Source: Myxococcales bacterium
GTDB taxonomy: Bacteria; Myxococcota_A; Bradymonadia; UBA7976; UBA1532
NCBI GenBank assembly: GCA_020633555.1
Contig: JACKDL010000001.1
Location: 434,001-498,000 of the forward strand
Direction of reading: 5' to 3'
Length of the DNA stretch: 64,000 nt
Below are positions 1-11,958 of this stretch, piece by piece (position 1 is the first letter of the stretch; each line of letters begins with the position of its first letter). A program made the translations under genes and the position numbers. The notes below the pieces were generated by a model. The model did not search any database, was not told where the DNA came from, and saw only the letters and a list, made by a program, of their open reading frames with translations.

Positions 1-1005
1 CCGGTCGCAGATCTCGGTCACCGCCGGGGTGCCCCCCAGGCAGATCACGGTGCCCGCCACGCAGCTCAGCTCGCCCGCGATGCACTCGCCCACGTCGCTG
101 CCGCAGGGCATGCCCACCTGAGGATCGGCCTCGTCCACCGCGCCGTCGCAGTCGTTGTCCCGGCCGTCGCAAACCTCGGGGCTGCCCTGGCCCACGTCCT
201 CGACGAAGCAACCGAGGCGGCCGTTGGCGCAGACGAACTGACCCTGGCCGCAGCGGCCGCCGTCGCAGGGCTCGCCCACCCGGGGCGCCGCCTCGTCCAC
301 GCGGCCGTCGCAGTCGTCGTCCAGGCCGTTGCAGGTCTCGTCCGTGCCGGCGCTCTGGCCCTCGCAGCGGCGCTCGCCGCCCAGGCACACCCAGACCCCG
401 GACGAGCACTCGCCCTCGCCCCCGCAGGCCCCGCCAATGTCGGTGGGGGCCTCGTCGGCCGTGCCGTCACAGTCGTTGTCCAAACCGTCGCAGATCTCAT
501 CCCGGGGCTCATCGCCGTCGCAGCGCACCCGCCCGCCAATGCAGATGGTGCGCCCGCCGCAGTCGCCGCAGGGCTCGCCCACGCCAGGGATCTCCTCGTC
601 AGCGGTGCCGTCGCAGTCGTCATCCAGCCCGTTGCAGACCTCGGCTGAAGGGAGCACGCCCCCGCTGCACACCAGGGCGCCGCCGGTGCAGATGTTGATG
701 CCGACCTCGCAGACGCCCTCGCGCTGCCCGCAGGCCTCGCCCACCTCAGCCGCCTGTTCGTCCACGGCCCGGTCGCAGTCGTCGTCCTGGCCGTTGCAGA
801 TCTCGGGGCCGGGGGTGCAGGCCGCGCCGCCCACCCCGCCACCGCCCCCAGCACCCCCGGCGCCGCCCGCGCCACCGCCGCCCGCGCCCACCATGGCGTC
901 GCTGCTCTGCTGCCCGCCCCCCGGGGCCGCAGCGTCACCGCTGCAGCCGGCGCTCAGGGCCACCCCCGCACAGAACAGGGCCCACCACACGCTTCGCTTC
1001 GCCAT
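1..1005 (-). CDS. MopE-repeat lipoprotein, C-terminus cut off by the window edge
   Basis: Open frame of 335 codons with no stop before the window edge, so the C-terminus is missing. It begins with a lipoprotein signal peptide: charged MAKR, a hydrophobic stretch and the lipobox LSAGC with Cys21 as the predicted lipidation site. A Gly/Ala-rich spacer (about residues 38-60) follows, then at least five Cys-rich units containing NGxDDDCDG or DGxDNDCDG, the pattern of the Cu-binding MopE / putative metal-binding motif family common in Myxococcota surface proteins. It is the third of three consecutive minus-strand Cys-rich genes, 38 bp after the previous stop, so it is probably co-transcribed with them. 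Likely an outer-surface, Ca2+- or metal-binding, disulfide-stabilised lipoprotein; the actual ligand is unknown. Confidence 0.85.
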   Translation of the reverse strand, partial: MAKRSVWWALFCAGVALSAGCSGDAAAPGGGQQSSDAMVGAGGGGAGGAGGAGGGGGVGGAACTPGPEICNGQDDDCDRAVDEQAAEVGEACGQREGVCEVGINICTGGALVCSGGVLPSAEVCNGLDDDCDGTADEEIPGVGEPCGDCGGRTICIGGRVRCDGDEPRDEICDGLDNDCDGTADEAPTDIGGACGGEGECSSGVWVCLGGERRCEGQSAGTDETCNGLDDDCDGRVDEAAPRVGEPCDGGRCGQGQFVCANGRLGCFVEDVGQGSPEVCDGRDNDCDGAVDEADPQVGMPCGSDVGECIAGELSCVAGTVICLGGTPAVTEICDR

Positions 1006-1043
1006 CGAGGTCTCCGGGGTGCGGCGCGGGGCTGGCGCGCCGG

Positions 1044-3455
1044 TCAGTTGAGGGGCAGGCACAGGTTGGCCAGGCAGATCTGGTCGGTGGGGCACACCAG
1101 CAGGGGCAGGATGAAGGCGCCGCAGCCCTCGCAGATGCCCAGGAAGTTGCAGGTCTGTCCCGGACGGCAGTCGCTGTTGATCCGGCAGGTGCCGTCGGCC
1201 TGGTAGCAGCGCTGGAGCGGCTCATCGCACGAGCGCCCCTCGCCGCAGTCCGCGTCGGCGCGGCAGATGTCCCCGGGGTTCACGCACTCGCCGATGAGGC
1301 CGTTGCAGGCGGTGCCGCCCGCGCAGTCGCCGTCGTTCTGGCAGCGCACGCAGCGGCCGAGGAGCGGCTGGCAGTAGGGGGTCAGCCCGGTGCAGTCGGC
1401 GTTGTTCCGACAGCCGATGCACTCGCCCCCGACGCACACCTCACCGCCGTCGCAGTGGTCGTTCACGAGGCAGCGGGTGCACTCGCCCGCCTCGGCGTCG
1501 CAGTGGGGCCGCTCATCGGCACACTGGCGATCCTGCTGGCAGGTCACGCACCGGTCATTGGCGGCGTCACAGACCTGGGCGCCCGGGCAGTCGTTGTCGC
1601 GACGGCATGCCCGGCAGGTGTTCGTCACCAGATCGCAGACCCCGGGGCAGTGGGCGTCCTCCAGGCAGGGCACGCAGCGGTCGTTGGCGCGGTCGCAGCG
1701 CAGGTCGCCCGGGCAGTCCCCATTGTCCACGCAGGTGCCGCAGGTACCGTCGGGCCGGCACACGCCGTCCGGACAGTCGCCGTCCGCCAGGCAGGTCACG
1801 CAGGTGTGATCAGCGGGCCGGCAGCGCCCCATCGGGCAGTCTGCGTCGGCCAGACAAGCCACACAGCGGTCGTTGGCCACGTCGCACCGGGCCCCCGGGC
1901 AGTCGCCGTCCGCCAAGCAGGCGCGGCAGGCGTGTACGGCCGGATCGCAGCGCTGGCCGGCGGCGCAGTCGCCGTCCCCCAGGCACGGCACGCAGCGGCC
2001 TTCCGCCACGAGGCACCGGCCCACCGCGCAGTCGCCGTCCGCCTGGCACTCCACGCAGGTCTCGTCACGGCAGAAGCCCCCCGGGCAGTCGCCGTCCGCC
2101 TGGCAGCCGACGCAGCGGCCCCCATCACAGCGCGCGTTGGCGCCCGCACAGTCGCCGTCGGCGCGACAGGCCACGCAGGCGAAGTCCACGCAGACCCCGT
2201 TGGCGCAGTCGGCGTCGACGGCGCAGGCCACACACCCGCCGGCCTGCACGCTGCAGCGGCCCCCCGGGCAGTCCGCGTCATTCACGCACCGCACACAGCG
2301 CTGCCGTTGGGGGTCGCAGCGCCCCTCGGCGCAGTCCGCGTCCCCCGCGCACTCGATGCAGCGGCGTCCGTCGGGATCGCACACGCCCACCGGGCACTGG
2401 GCGTCCTCCACGCACTCATGGCAGGTGCCCGCCACGGGATCGCAGACCTGCCCCCCCAGGCAGTCGCCGTCCGAGGCGCACTGCACGCAGATCCGCCGCT
2501 CTGGATCGCAGACCGCGCCCGCGGGGCACTCGGCCCGCCCCCGGCACTGCACACAGCGCCCTTCCTGGAAGAGGCACACGCCCTCGGCGCAGTCGGCGTC
2601 GGCCAGGCAGGCCACGCAGGCGTTGTTGGCCAGATCGCAGCGCTGGCCGTCCGCGCAGTCGGCGTCAGCTTGGCAGGCTACGCAGCGCCCGCGCCGATCG
2701 CAGCGGCCGCCAGCACCGCAGTCGGCGTCCGCGCGGCACTCCAGGCACCGCGCGCTGGCTGCGTCGCACACGCCGTCGGGGCAGTCCCCGTCGGCCGAAC
2801 ACTCGCGGCACAGGCCGTCCGCCTGGCAGGTGGTCGGCGCGGCGCAGCTCCCGTCAGTGCACGGCTCAACGCAGGTCCGCTGGCGCGGGTCGCAGATCTG
2901 CGGCGCCTCGCACGCCACCGCCGCGCAGGGGCCCAGGGCTTCGCAGGCGCCGCCCTCGGGCCGGCACTGGGCGCCGTCGCAGGTGAAGCCCTCGGGGCAG
3001 CGACCGGTGCTCCGGCAGGTCCGCCCGCAGTACCGCCCGTCATTCAGGGCCAGGCAGCGATCGTCCGGGCCGCCGCAGTCCAGATCGGTGGCGCAGGGGG
3101 AGCACGGCGTGGCGCCGATGGCCTGGCAGCGGCCCGCGTCGGTGCAGTAGGCCCCCTCGGGGCAGGCGGCCCCAAGGCGGCAGTCGTCCGCTGCCCGGGT
3201 GCAGACGCGGTCCAGGCAGCGCTCATCCGCCAGGCATTCGTCGTCGGTGCGGCAGTTGCCGCCAGGCAGCCGACAGCGGCCGGTGGCCAGCTCGCAGACC
3301 CCGCCCGGGCAGTCCCCGTCGCTCGAGCAGCCGGGCCGCATGTCGCGGGTGGTGGCGGCGTCGGCCGCCTCTTCAACGTTGGCGCAGCCCCAGGCCAACA
3401 GCCCGAGCAAGCATGGCCCCCAAAGTGAAACGCGGCGCAAAGCCCCTCCCAGCAC
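1044..3455 (-). CDS. Large Cys-rich repeat lipoprotein (Dickkopf-like modules)
   Basis: 803 residues. The N-terminus has a signal peptide ending in LLAWGC (lipidated Cys24). Almost all the rest is a tandem array of about 28 short modules, each opening with CxADGDC or CxxDADC and continuing with PxGxCD and a closing RCVxC, about 20-25 residues per unit. This resembles the Dickkopf N-terminal-like Cys-rich repeats often annotated in myxobacterial lipoproteins. No catalytic motif is visible. The start at 3455 gives the natural signal peptide and lies 31 bp after the upstream stop, consistent with an operon with the flanking genes. An extended, disulfide-rich surface stalk or adhesive protein is the simplest inference; function unknown. 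Confidence 0.85.
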   Translation of the reverse strand: MLGGALRRVSLWGPCLLGLLAWGCANVEEAADAATTRDMRPGCSSDGDCPGGVCELATGRCRLPGGNCRTDDECLADERCLDRVCTRAADDCRLGAACPEGAYCTDAGRCQAIGATPCSPCATDLDCGGPDDRCLALNDGRYCGRTCRSTGRCPEGFTCDGAQCRPEGGACEALGPCAAVACEAPQICDPRQRTCVEPCTDGSCAAPTTCQADGLCRECSADGDCPDGVCDAASARCLECRADADCGAGGRCDRRGRCVACQADADCADGQRCDLANNACVACLADADCAEGVCLFQEGRCVQCRGRAECPAGAVCDPERRICVQCASDGDCLGGQVCDPVAGTCHECVEDAQCPVGVCDPDGRRCIECAGDADCAEGRCDPQRQRCVRCVNDADCPGGRCSVQAGGCVACAVDADCANGVCVDFACVACRADGDCAGANARCDGGRCVGCQADGDCPGGFCRDETCVECQADGDCAVGRCLVAEGRCVPCLGDGDCAAGQRCDPAVHACRACLADGDCPGARCDVANDRCVACLADADCPMGRCRPADHTCVTCLADGDCPDGVCRPDGTCGTCVDNGDCPGDLRCDRANDRCVPCLEDAHCPGVCDLVTNTCRACRRDNDCPGAQVCDAANDRCVTCQQDRQCADERPHCDAEAGECTRCLVNDHCDGGEVCVGGECIGCRNNADCTGLTPYCQPLLGRCVRCQNDGDCAGGTACNGLIGECVNPGDICRADADCGEGRSCDEPLQRCYQADGTCRINSDCRPGQTCNFLGICEGCGAFILPLLVCPTDQICLANLCLPLN

Positions 3456-3486
3456 ACCCCCGCGCAGGATCGGGGGGCCGTGGCCT

Positions 3487-6342
<2,856 letters not shown>

Positions 6343-6361
6343 CCCCCGAAGTCGACGGGGG
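6343..6361 (-). promoter_or_regulatory. Hairpin at the ribosome-binding region of the MYXO-CTERM gene
   Basis: On the minus strand a 6-bp CCCCCG/CGGGGG stem with a 7-nt loop ends directly against the ATG at 6342. The G-run is the only Shine-Dalgarno-like sequence there, so the hairpin could mask initiation. Inferred from sequence only. Confidence 0.3.
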
Positions 6362-6405
6362 CATGCTGCGCGGCCGGGGCGCCCTGAGTCAAAGGGGGTT
6401 TGCGC

Positions 6406-9261
6406 TCAGGCGGGGCCGAGCACCGGGGCCAGATAACGGCCGGTGTGGCTGGCCTCCACCCGCGCCACCGCCTCGGGGGATCCCTCGGCCACGAGCTGAC
6501 CGCCGCCGTCGCCCCCTTCGGGCCCCAGATCCACCACCCAGTCCGCGGTCTTGATGATGTCCAGGTTGTGCTCGATCATCACCACCGTGTTCCCGGCGTC
6601 CACCAGCCGTTGCACCACCACCAGCAGCTTCCGCACGTCCTCGAAGTGCAGCCCCGTCGAGGGCTCGTCCAGGATGTACAGTGTGCGGCCGGTGTCGCGG
6701 CGGGCCAGCTCGCGCGACAGCTTGATGCGCTGCGCCTCGCCGCCCGACAGCGTGTTCGACGGCTGGCCCAGGTGCACGTACCCAAGCCCCACGTCCTGGA
6801 GCGTCTGCAAGATGCGGGCGATCTTCTTGTGGTTGGCGAACAGCTCGGCCGCCTCGTCGATGGTCAGCTCCAGCAGCTCGGCGATGTTCAGGCCCCGGTA
6901 GCGGACCCGCAGCGTGGCCTCATTGAAGCGCTTGCCGGCGCACACCTCACAGGGCACGTACACGTCGGCCAGGAAGTGCATCTCCACCTTCACCTGGCCG
7001 GCGCCCTGGCAGGCTTCGCAGCGGCCGCCCTTCACGTTGAAGCTGAACCGACCGGGTTTGAACCCGTAGGTGCGCGCCTCGGCGGTCTGGGCGAACACGC
7101 CGCGGATCTCGTCGAACACCTTGGTGTAGGTGCTGGGGTTGCTGCGCGGCGTGCGCCCGATGGGGCTCTGGTCGATATTGATGCACTTATCGAAGTGCTC
7201 CAGCCCCTCCACCTCGCCCTCGGCCCTTGCCAGGGCAGCCCCGTTCAGCGCGTGGGCGGCCAGCGGGTACAGGATGCGGTTGACCAGGGTGCTCTTGCCG
7301 GCGCCGCTAACCCCGGTGACGCAGGTGAACAGCCCCACGGGCACGCGCACGTCCAGGTTCTGCAGGTTGTTCGCGCTGGCCCCGTGAATGCGCAGGTGCT
7401 TGTCCGTGGGCGGGCGACGCTGGGGCGGCACGTCGATGCTCAGCCGTCCCGACAGGTAGCCGCCCGTCAGGCTCTCGGGGTGGGCCATCACCTCGGCGGG
7501 TGTGCCCGACGCCACCACGGTGCCCCCGAGCCGTCCGGCCCCCGGGCCGAAGTCCACGATCCAGTCCGCCGTCTCCATCATCTCGGCGTCGTGCTCCACC
7601 ACCAGCACCGAGTTCCCCACGTCCCGCAGGTGCTCCAAGGTCCCGATGAGGCGCCGGTTGTCGCGGGGGTGCAGCCCGATGGAGGGCTCGTCCAGCACGT
7701 AGAGCACGCCCGTCAGCTCGCTGCCCATCTGGCTGGCCAGCCGGATGCGCTGGCTCTCACCGCCCGAGAGGCTGGGGCCGGGGCGATCCAGGGTCAGGTA
7801 GCTCAGGCCCACGTCGTTGAGGAACCGCAGGCGCCCGATGATCTCGCGCAGCAGGTCCCGCGCGATCTGAGCGCGGGCGCCCTCCAGCGGCAGCTCGCCC
7901 AGGAAGCGGTGGCTGTCGCCGATGGTCATCTGGTTCAGGTCGATGATGCTCTTGTCGCCCACCAGCACCGCCCGCGACTCCGGGCGCAGCCGCTGGCCGT
8001 CGCAGGCGCGGCAGCGGGCGTCGGTGAAGTAGCCGGCGTAGCTCAGGCGCCGCTCGTCGGTCTCGCTGTCCTCCCAGCGGCGCATCATGATCGGCACCAC
8101 GCCCTCCCACTGCGTGGGCAGCGTGCGCGCGCGCTTGCCCCGGTGGAACTGCACCTGGATCTCCTCTTCGCTGCCGTAGAGCACCACCTTGCGGTGCGCC
8201 TCGGTCAGCTCGGCCCAGGGCTTGCGCTGGGGGATGTCGAAGTGCTCACAGGCGGCCGCCAGCACCCGCTTCGCCCACAGGACGGCGTGGTTCCCATACG
8301 CCTTGCGCCAGGGCTTGATGGCGCCGTCTTCCAGGCTCAACGTGTCGTCGGGCACCAGCCGGGCCGGGTCCAACTCCAACGCGGTGCCCAGCCCGTTGCA
8401 GCTCCGGCACATGCCCAGCGGGCTGTTGAAGCTGAAGGACTGCGGTGACAGCTCGGGGAAGCTCAGCTTGCAGTAGCTGCAGTAGTTGTGCTCGCTGAAC
8501 AGGCGCTCGCCGTCCTCGCCGGTCACGTGGACCTTCAGCAGGCCGTCGCCGCGCCGCAGGGCCGTCTCCACCGAGTCCGTCAGGCGGCTTCGCAGGTCGG
8601 CCTTGGCCTTCAGCCGGTCCACCACCACGTCGATGTTGTGCTTGCGCTTCTTGTCGAGCTCGATGTCCTCGTCCAGCCGCCGCAGCTCGCCGTCTACCTG
8701 CACCCGGGCAAAGCCCTGGGCCCGCAGCTCGTCCAGCACCTCACGGTGCTCGCCCTTGCGGTTCTCCACCAGCGGCGCCAACACCACGTACTTGGTGCCC
8801 TCGGGCAGCCCCATCAGGGTGTCCACCATCTGCTGCGCGCTCTGGGCTGCCACCTGGCGGCGGCACTCCGGGCAGTGCTGCACCCCGACGCGGGCAAACA
8901 GCACCCGCAAGTAGTCGTAGATCTCGGTGATGGTGCCCACGGTCGAGCGCGGGTTGCGGCTCGAGGTCTTCTGCTCGATGGAGATGGTGGGCGCCAGGCC
9001 GCGGATGGAGTCGTAGTGGGGCTTCTCCATCTGCCCCAGGAACTGGCGGGCGTAGGCTGACAGGCTCTCGACGTACCGGCGCTGCCCCTCGGCGAAGAGG
9101 GTGTCGAAGGCCAGCGACGACTTCCCGCTGCCCGAGACGCCGGTGAACACCACGAGCCGCTTCTTGGGGATGTCCACGTCCACCCCCCGCAGGTTGTGCT
9201 CCCGGGCCCCCCGGATCTCCAGGTGGTCGAGCTCGACCACCCCCTCGGACTTTCTGGACAT
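6406..9261 (-). CDS. uvrA: UvrA, excinuclease ABC subunit A
   Basis: DNA damage-recognition ATPase of nucleotide excision repair; it works as a dimer with UvrB and hands the lesion to UvrB and UvrC. 951 residues, the usual length. Two ABC ATPase modules are visible: Walker A GVSGSGKSS near the N-terminus and GVSGAGKST in the second half, with signatures LSGGESQRI and LSGGEAQRIKL. The family zinc modules are present (CSYC ... CRSC before the first signature; CEAC ... CEVC in the second half). The N-terminal REHNLRGVDVDIP segment is canonical, and the start is preceded by a GGAGGA site. It is divergent from mpl, with an 87-bp gap containing both promoters. Confidence 0.98.
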   Translation of the reverse strand: MSRKSEGVVELDHLEIRGAREHNLRGVDVDIPKKRLVVFTGVSGSGKSSLAFDTLFAEGQRRYVESLSAYARQFLGQMEKPHYDSIRGLAPTISIEQKTSSRNPRSTVGTITEIYDYLRVLFARVGVQHCPECRRQVAAQSAQQMVDTLMGLPEGTKYVVLAPLVENRKGEHREVLDELRAQGFARVQVDGELRRLDEDIELDKKRKHNIDVVVDRLKAKADLRSRLTDSVETALRRGDGLLKVHVTGEDGERLFSEHNYCSYCKLSFPELSPQSFSFNSPLGMCRSCNGLGTALELDPARLVPDDTLSLEDGAIKPWRKAYGNHAVLWAKRVLAAACEHFDIPQRKPWAELTEAHRKVVLYGSEEEIQVQFHRGKRARTLPTQWEGVVPIMMRRWEDSETDERRLSYAGYFTDARCRACDGQRLRPESRAVLVGDKSIIDLNQMTIGDSHRFLGELPLEGARAQIARDLLREIIGRLRFLNDVGLSYLTLDRPGPSLSGGESQRIRLASQMGSELTGVLYVLDEPSIGLHPRDNRRLIGTLEHLRDVGNSVLVVEHDAEMMETADWIVDFGPGAGRLGGTVVASGTPAEVMAHPESLTGGYLSGRLSIDVPPQRRPPTDKHLRIHGASANNLQNLDVRVPVGLFTCVTGVSGAGKSTLVNRILYPLAAHALNGAALARAEGEVEGLEHFDKCINIDQSPIGRTPRSNPSTYTKVFDEIRGVFAQTAEARTYGFKPGRFSFNVKGGRCEACQGAGQVKVEMHFLADVYVPCEVCAGKRFNEATLRVRYRGLNIAELLELTIDEAAELFANHKKIARILQTLQDVGLGYVHLGQPSNTLSGGEAQRIKLSRELARRDTGRTLYILDEPSTGLHFEDVRKLLVVVQRLVDAGNTVVMIEHNLDIIKTADWVVDLGPEGGDGGGQLVAEGSPEAVARVEASHTGRYLAPVLGPA

Positions 9262-9313
9262 GCGTTCAGTCCTCCGCGTCGGCGCCGGGAAGATGCACCC
9301 GGGCTCGCCGCGG

Positions 9314-9342
9314 TTTCAAGGGCCGATCGGCGGTGCTAGATT
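9314..9342 (+). promoter_or_regulatory. Predicted promoter of mpl, probably leaderless
   Basis: TTTCAA, 17 bp, then TAGATT with an upstream TG (extended -10). The predicted transcription start falls on or next to the mpl ATG at 9349, so the mRNA would be leaderless. The same hexamer read on the other strand is TTGAAA and could act as the -35 of uvrA. No experimental support. Confidence 0.5.
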
Positions 9343-9348
9343 CGCGCC

Positions 9349-10803
9349 ATGACAAAGCCCCATCAGCCGTGGTTCATCCGCCGCCCGCTCCCCGAGCGGG
9401 TCCAGACCGTGCACCTCATCGGCATCGCCGGCGCCGGCATGGGGGCCTTCGCCTGCATGCTGCAGGACGCGGGCTTCCAGGTGCGGGGCTCGGACATGAA
9501 CGTCTACCCGCCCATGTCCGATGTGCTGCGGGGCCGCGGCATCGCCTGGATGGAGGGCTGGGACGCCGGCCATCTGGACTGGGACCCCGACCTGGTCATC
9601 GTGGGCAACGTGTGCCGGCGAGACAACCCCGAGGCAGTGGAGGCCGAGCGCCGTGGCATCGCGGTGTCGTTCCCCCAGGCGTTCGCCGATCTCTTCCTGC
9701 CCGAGCGGACCCCAGTGGTCATCGCCGGGACCCATGGGAAGACCACCACCACAGCGCTCACCACCTGGCTCCTGCAGGGCGCCGGCCTGCGCCCCGGCAT
9801 GCTCGTGGGCGGTGTCACGCTGAACTTCGACGCCACCTACTTGTTGCAGGGCGGGGCGGGGGATCCGTTCGTCATCGAGGGCGACGAGTACGACACCGCC
9901 TACTTCGACAAGGGCCCGAAGTTCCTGCACTACCGGCCGAAGATCGCCGCGCTCAACAACATCGAGTTCGACCACGCCGACATCTACGACGACCTCGACG
10001 AGATCATCGAGAACTTCGACCGGTTGATGGACCTCATGGGCCCCGACACGGTGCTCTTCGCCAACGGCGACGACCCGAAGGTCATGGCCCGTGCTGCGCG
10101 GGCGCAGGGCCGCGTGATCACCTACGGGTTCAGCGCGGGCAACGCACTGCGCGCCACCCACGTGGAGCCCCACTCGGCCGGCTGCCGCTTCGTGCTCGAG
10201 CGGGCGGGCCACCCGCCCCAGTCGGTGGAGTCTCCGCTGGCCGGCCGCCACAACGTCTGGAACACCCTGGTCGCCCTGGGGGTGGGTCTGGAGTTGGGCG
10301 CCGAGCTCGCCGACCTGCTCGCGGCGTTGGCCACCTTCAAGGGGGTGAAGAAGCGGCAGGAGGAGCGGGGGGAGGTGGCCGGCGTGCTCGTCATCGACGA
10401 CTACGCGCACCACCCAACGGCCATCCGGGAGACCCTGGACGCGCTGCGGGCGCGCTACCCCGGCCGGCGGCTCTGGGCGGTGTACGAGCCCAAGAGCAAC
10501 ACCGCCCGGCGAAACATCCATCAGGGTGACTACGCGACGGCCTTCGCGGGCGCTGATCTGACCGTCCTGGCCCGACCGTTCGTGAAGCGCGACGACTTCG
10601 GCGCCGACGAGCGCCTGGACCTCAGCCGCCTGGTGGCCGAGATCAGCGCCCACGGCACCCCGGCCCGCCACACGCCCTCGGTGGACGACGCGTTCCGCTT
10701 GCTGTGCGACGAGGTGCGCCCGGGCGACGTGGTGGTGTTCATGTCGTCGAGCGGGTTCGAGGGGATCCACGACCGGCTGCTGGGCGCGCTGGCTCAGCGC
10801 TGA
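9349..10803 (+). CDS. mpl: Mpl, UDP-MurNAc:tripeptide ligase
   Basis: Cytoplasmic Mur-ligase family enzyme that joins the recycled tripeptide L-Ala-gamma-D-Glu-meso-DAP to UDP-N-acetylmuramate during peptidoglycan recycling. 484 residues, close to the roughly 460 of E. coli Mpl. It shows the N-terminal Rossmann motif HLIGIAGAGMGAFA, the ATP loop AGTHGKTTTTAL (about residues 125-136), and the Mpl-typical GDEYDTAYFDKGPKF segment, which separates it from MurC. The DDYAHHPTAI motif of the C-terminal domain is present. There is no Shine-Dalgarno sequence; a -10-like TAGATT ends 6 nt before the ATG. It converges with the methyltransferase gene, the two 3' ends overlapping by 10 bp. Confidence 0.95.
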   Translation: MTKPHQPWFIRRPLPERVQTVHLIGIAGAGMGAFACMLQDAGFQVRGSDMNVYPPMSDVLRGRGIAWMEGWDAGHLDWDPDLVIVGNVCRRDNPEAVEAERRGIAVSFPQAFADLFLPERTPVVIAGTHGKTTTTALTTWLLQGAGLRPGMLVGGVTLNFDATYLLQGGAGDPFVIEGDEYDTAYFDKGPKFLHYRPKIAALNNIEFDHADIYDDLDEIIENFDRLMDLMGPDTVLFANGDDPKVMARAARAQGRVITYGFSAGNALRATHVEPHSAGCRFVLERAGHPPQSVESPLAGRHNVWNTLVALGVGLELGAELADLLAALATFKGVKKRQEERGEVAGVLVIDDYAHHPTAIRETLDALRARYPGRRLWAVYEPKSNTARRNIHQGDYATAFAGADLTVLARPFVKRDDFGADERLDLSRLVAEISAHGTPARHTPSVDDAFRLLCDEVRPGDVVVFMSSSGFEGIHDRLLGALAQR

Positions 10804-11792
10804 GGGCTCGCCAAGGCTGCCGCCACCCCATCGGCGGCCTGGGCGAGGTGCCCCGAGAGCCCCAGGCGGCGGGCCTCGGCGAGGTGTGCGTGGGCCTCAG
10901 CGGGCTTGTCCCGCGCTTCAGCCACCTCGGCTCGCCGAAGCCAGCCCTCGGCGTCCTCTGGCCGCGCCTCGACCCAAGCCTCCGTGAGCAGCGCCGCGCC
11001 CCGCAGATCCCCCTGCGCGAGCCGATGGAACGTCCACTGCATCCAGCCCTCGCGGCCTTGAGGCCAGGTGGCGGTGGCGTGCTCCAGGCAGGCCTCGGCC
11101 TCAAGGGCCGCTCCCGACTCGAACGCAGCGTCCGCGGCGGCCATCCAGTGCGCGTACAGCAGCTCCGCGTCCACAGCGGGGGTCTCAGCGGCCTCCGGGA
11201 GGCCTGGCGCTGGCCCCTGGGGGCCGCGGCGCTGACCGTCGCACCAACCCGAGTCGAGGTCGGCCTCGAGGACCAGACCGGCGTCGGTCATCCAGCGCTG
11301 CCACTGCTGCGCGGCGTGCCCGGTGGGCGCAAGGAGAAGCGCGGGCGGCCCGGCGTCGTCGGCGAGGAGCACGGGCAGGCGCAGCCAGCCTTCGGGCTTC
11401 AGTGCGTCCGCTGCGGCCCGGATCACCGCGGCCAACTCGGCAGCCGGCCAGGTGAGCCAGCCTGCGTCGAGCACCAGGCCGTCGAAGGGGCTTCCGGGCA
11501 GGGGGGCCGGTGGGCCAGCCCACAGCCGCGCGTCCAGCAGGCCTCCTGCTCGGGCGGCCTGCACCAGGGCCGGCGACACGTCGACGCCCACGATCCCGGG
11601 GCCCATGGCCCGGCTCAGGCGCCCGTCACCGCAGCCGAGGTGGGCGACGCGCTCGCCAGCCGCCGAGCCGCGCATGAGCGCCGCTTCGGGCTCCACGGCC
11701 TCTGCCGGGAGCCCGGGGGCCGTCCAGAAGGCTGGGGCGGCTTCGGCCCACCCGTTGCGCAAGGTCGAGAGCAGTTCGAACCGGGTCTTCAT
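10794..11792 (-). CDS. SAM-dependent methyltransferase with TPR-like C-terminus
   Basis: 332 residues from the ATG at 11792, chosen because the frame upstream lacks coding character. The N-terminal half has a class I methyltransferase fold: glycine motif HLGCGDGRL (about 51-59), acidic residue Asp71 at the end of strand 2 (GVDVS), and a post-I stretch FDGLVLDAGWLTW. The C-terminal about 120 residues are Ala-rich helical repeats resembling tetratricopeptide repeats, suggesting a protein partner or substrate. The substrate cannot be read from the sequence. It is transcribed divergently from the PP2C gene and its 3' end overlaps that of mpl by 10 bp. Confidence 0.8.
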   Translation of the reverse strand: MKTRFELLSTLRNGWAEAAPAFWTAPGLPAEAVEPEAALMRGSAAGERVAHLGCGDGRLSRAMGPGIVGVDVSPALVQAARAGGLLDARLWAGPPAPLPGSPFDGLVLDAGWLTWPAAELAAVIRAAADALKPEGWLRLPVLLADDAGPPALLLAPTGHAAQQWQRWMTDAGLVLEADLDSGWCDGQRRGPQGPAPGLPEAAETPAVDAELLYAHWMAAADAAFESGAALEAEACLEHATATWPQGREGWMQWTFHRLAQGDLRGAALLTEAWVEARPEDAEGWLRRAEVAEARDKPAEAHAHLAEARRLGLSGHLAQAADGVAAALASPQR

Positions 11793-11834
11793 GGTGCGGG
11801 AGCATGACCCCGGGGCAGAACGCGGGCAAGCCTC

Positions 11835-11864
11835 TGGACGCTCCGCGCGTGCCGGTGTTAAACC
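11835..11864 (+). promoter_or_regulatory. Weak candidate promoter before the PP2C gene
   Basis: TGTTAAACC gives an extended -10-like element (TGnTAAACC) in the 166-bp divergent gap 11793-11958. The -35 region (TGGACG) is poor. The element matches the one before rimP. The rest of the gap shows nothing recognisable. Confidence 0.25.
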
Positions 11865-11958
11865 AAAAAGCGCCGTGCCCGGACGCCCTGGCGGGGCGCC
11901 GCCCGACCCTCGGAGCTGACAGCCGCATGAGCCCAGCCGTTTTGCCGGTCGCCAACCC

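Noticed and set aside
1044..3455. Repeated DNA considered as a CRISPR or mobile repeat array
   Set aside because: The repeats are degenerate at DNA level and correspond to Cys-rich protein modules in one open frame.
6400..8448. 682-codon plus-strand frame opposite uvrA
   Set aside because: Antisense shadow of a universally conserved gene.
11765..11790. Sequence resembling a tRNA T-arm (GTTCGAACC)
   Set aside because: It lies inside the methyltransferase coding start, and no acceptor or anticodon stems surround it.
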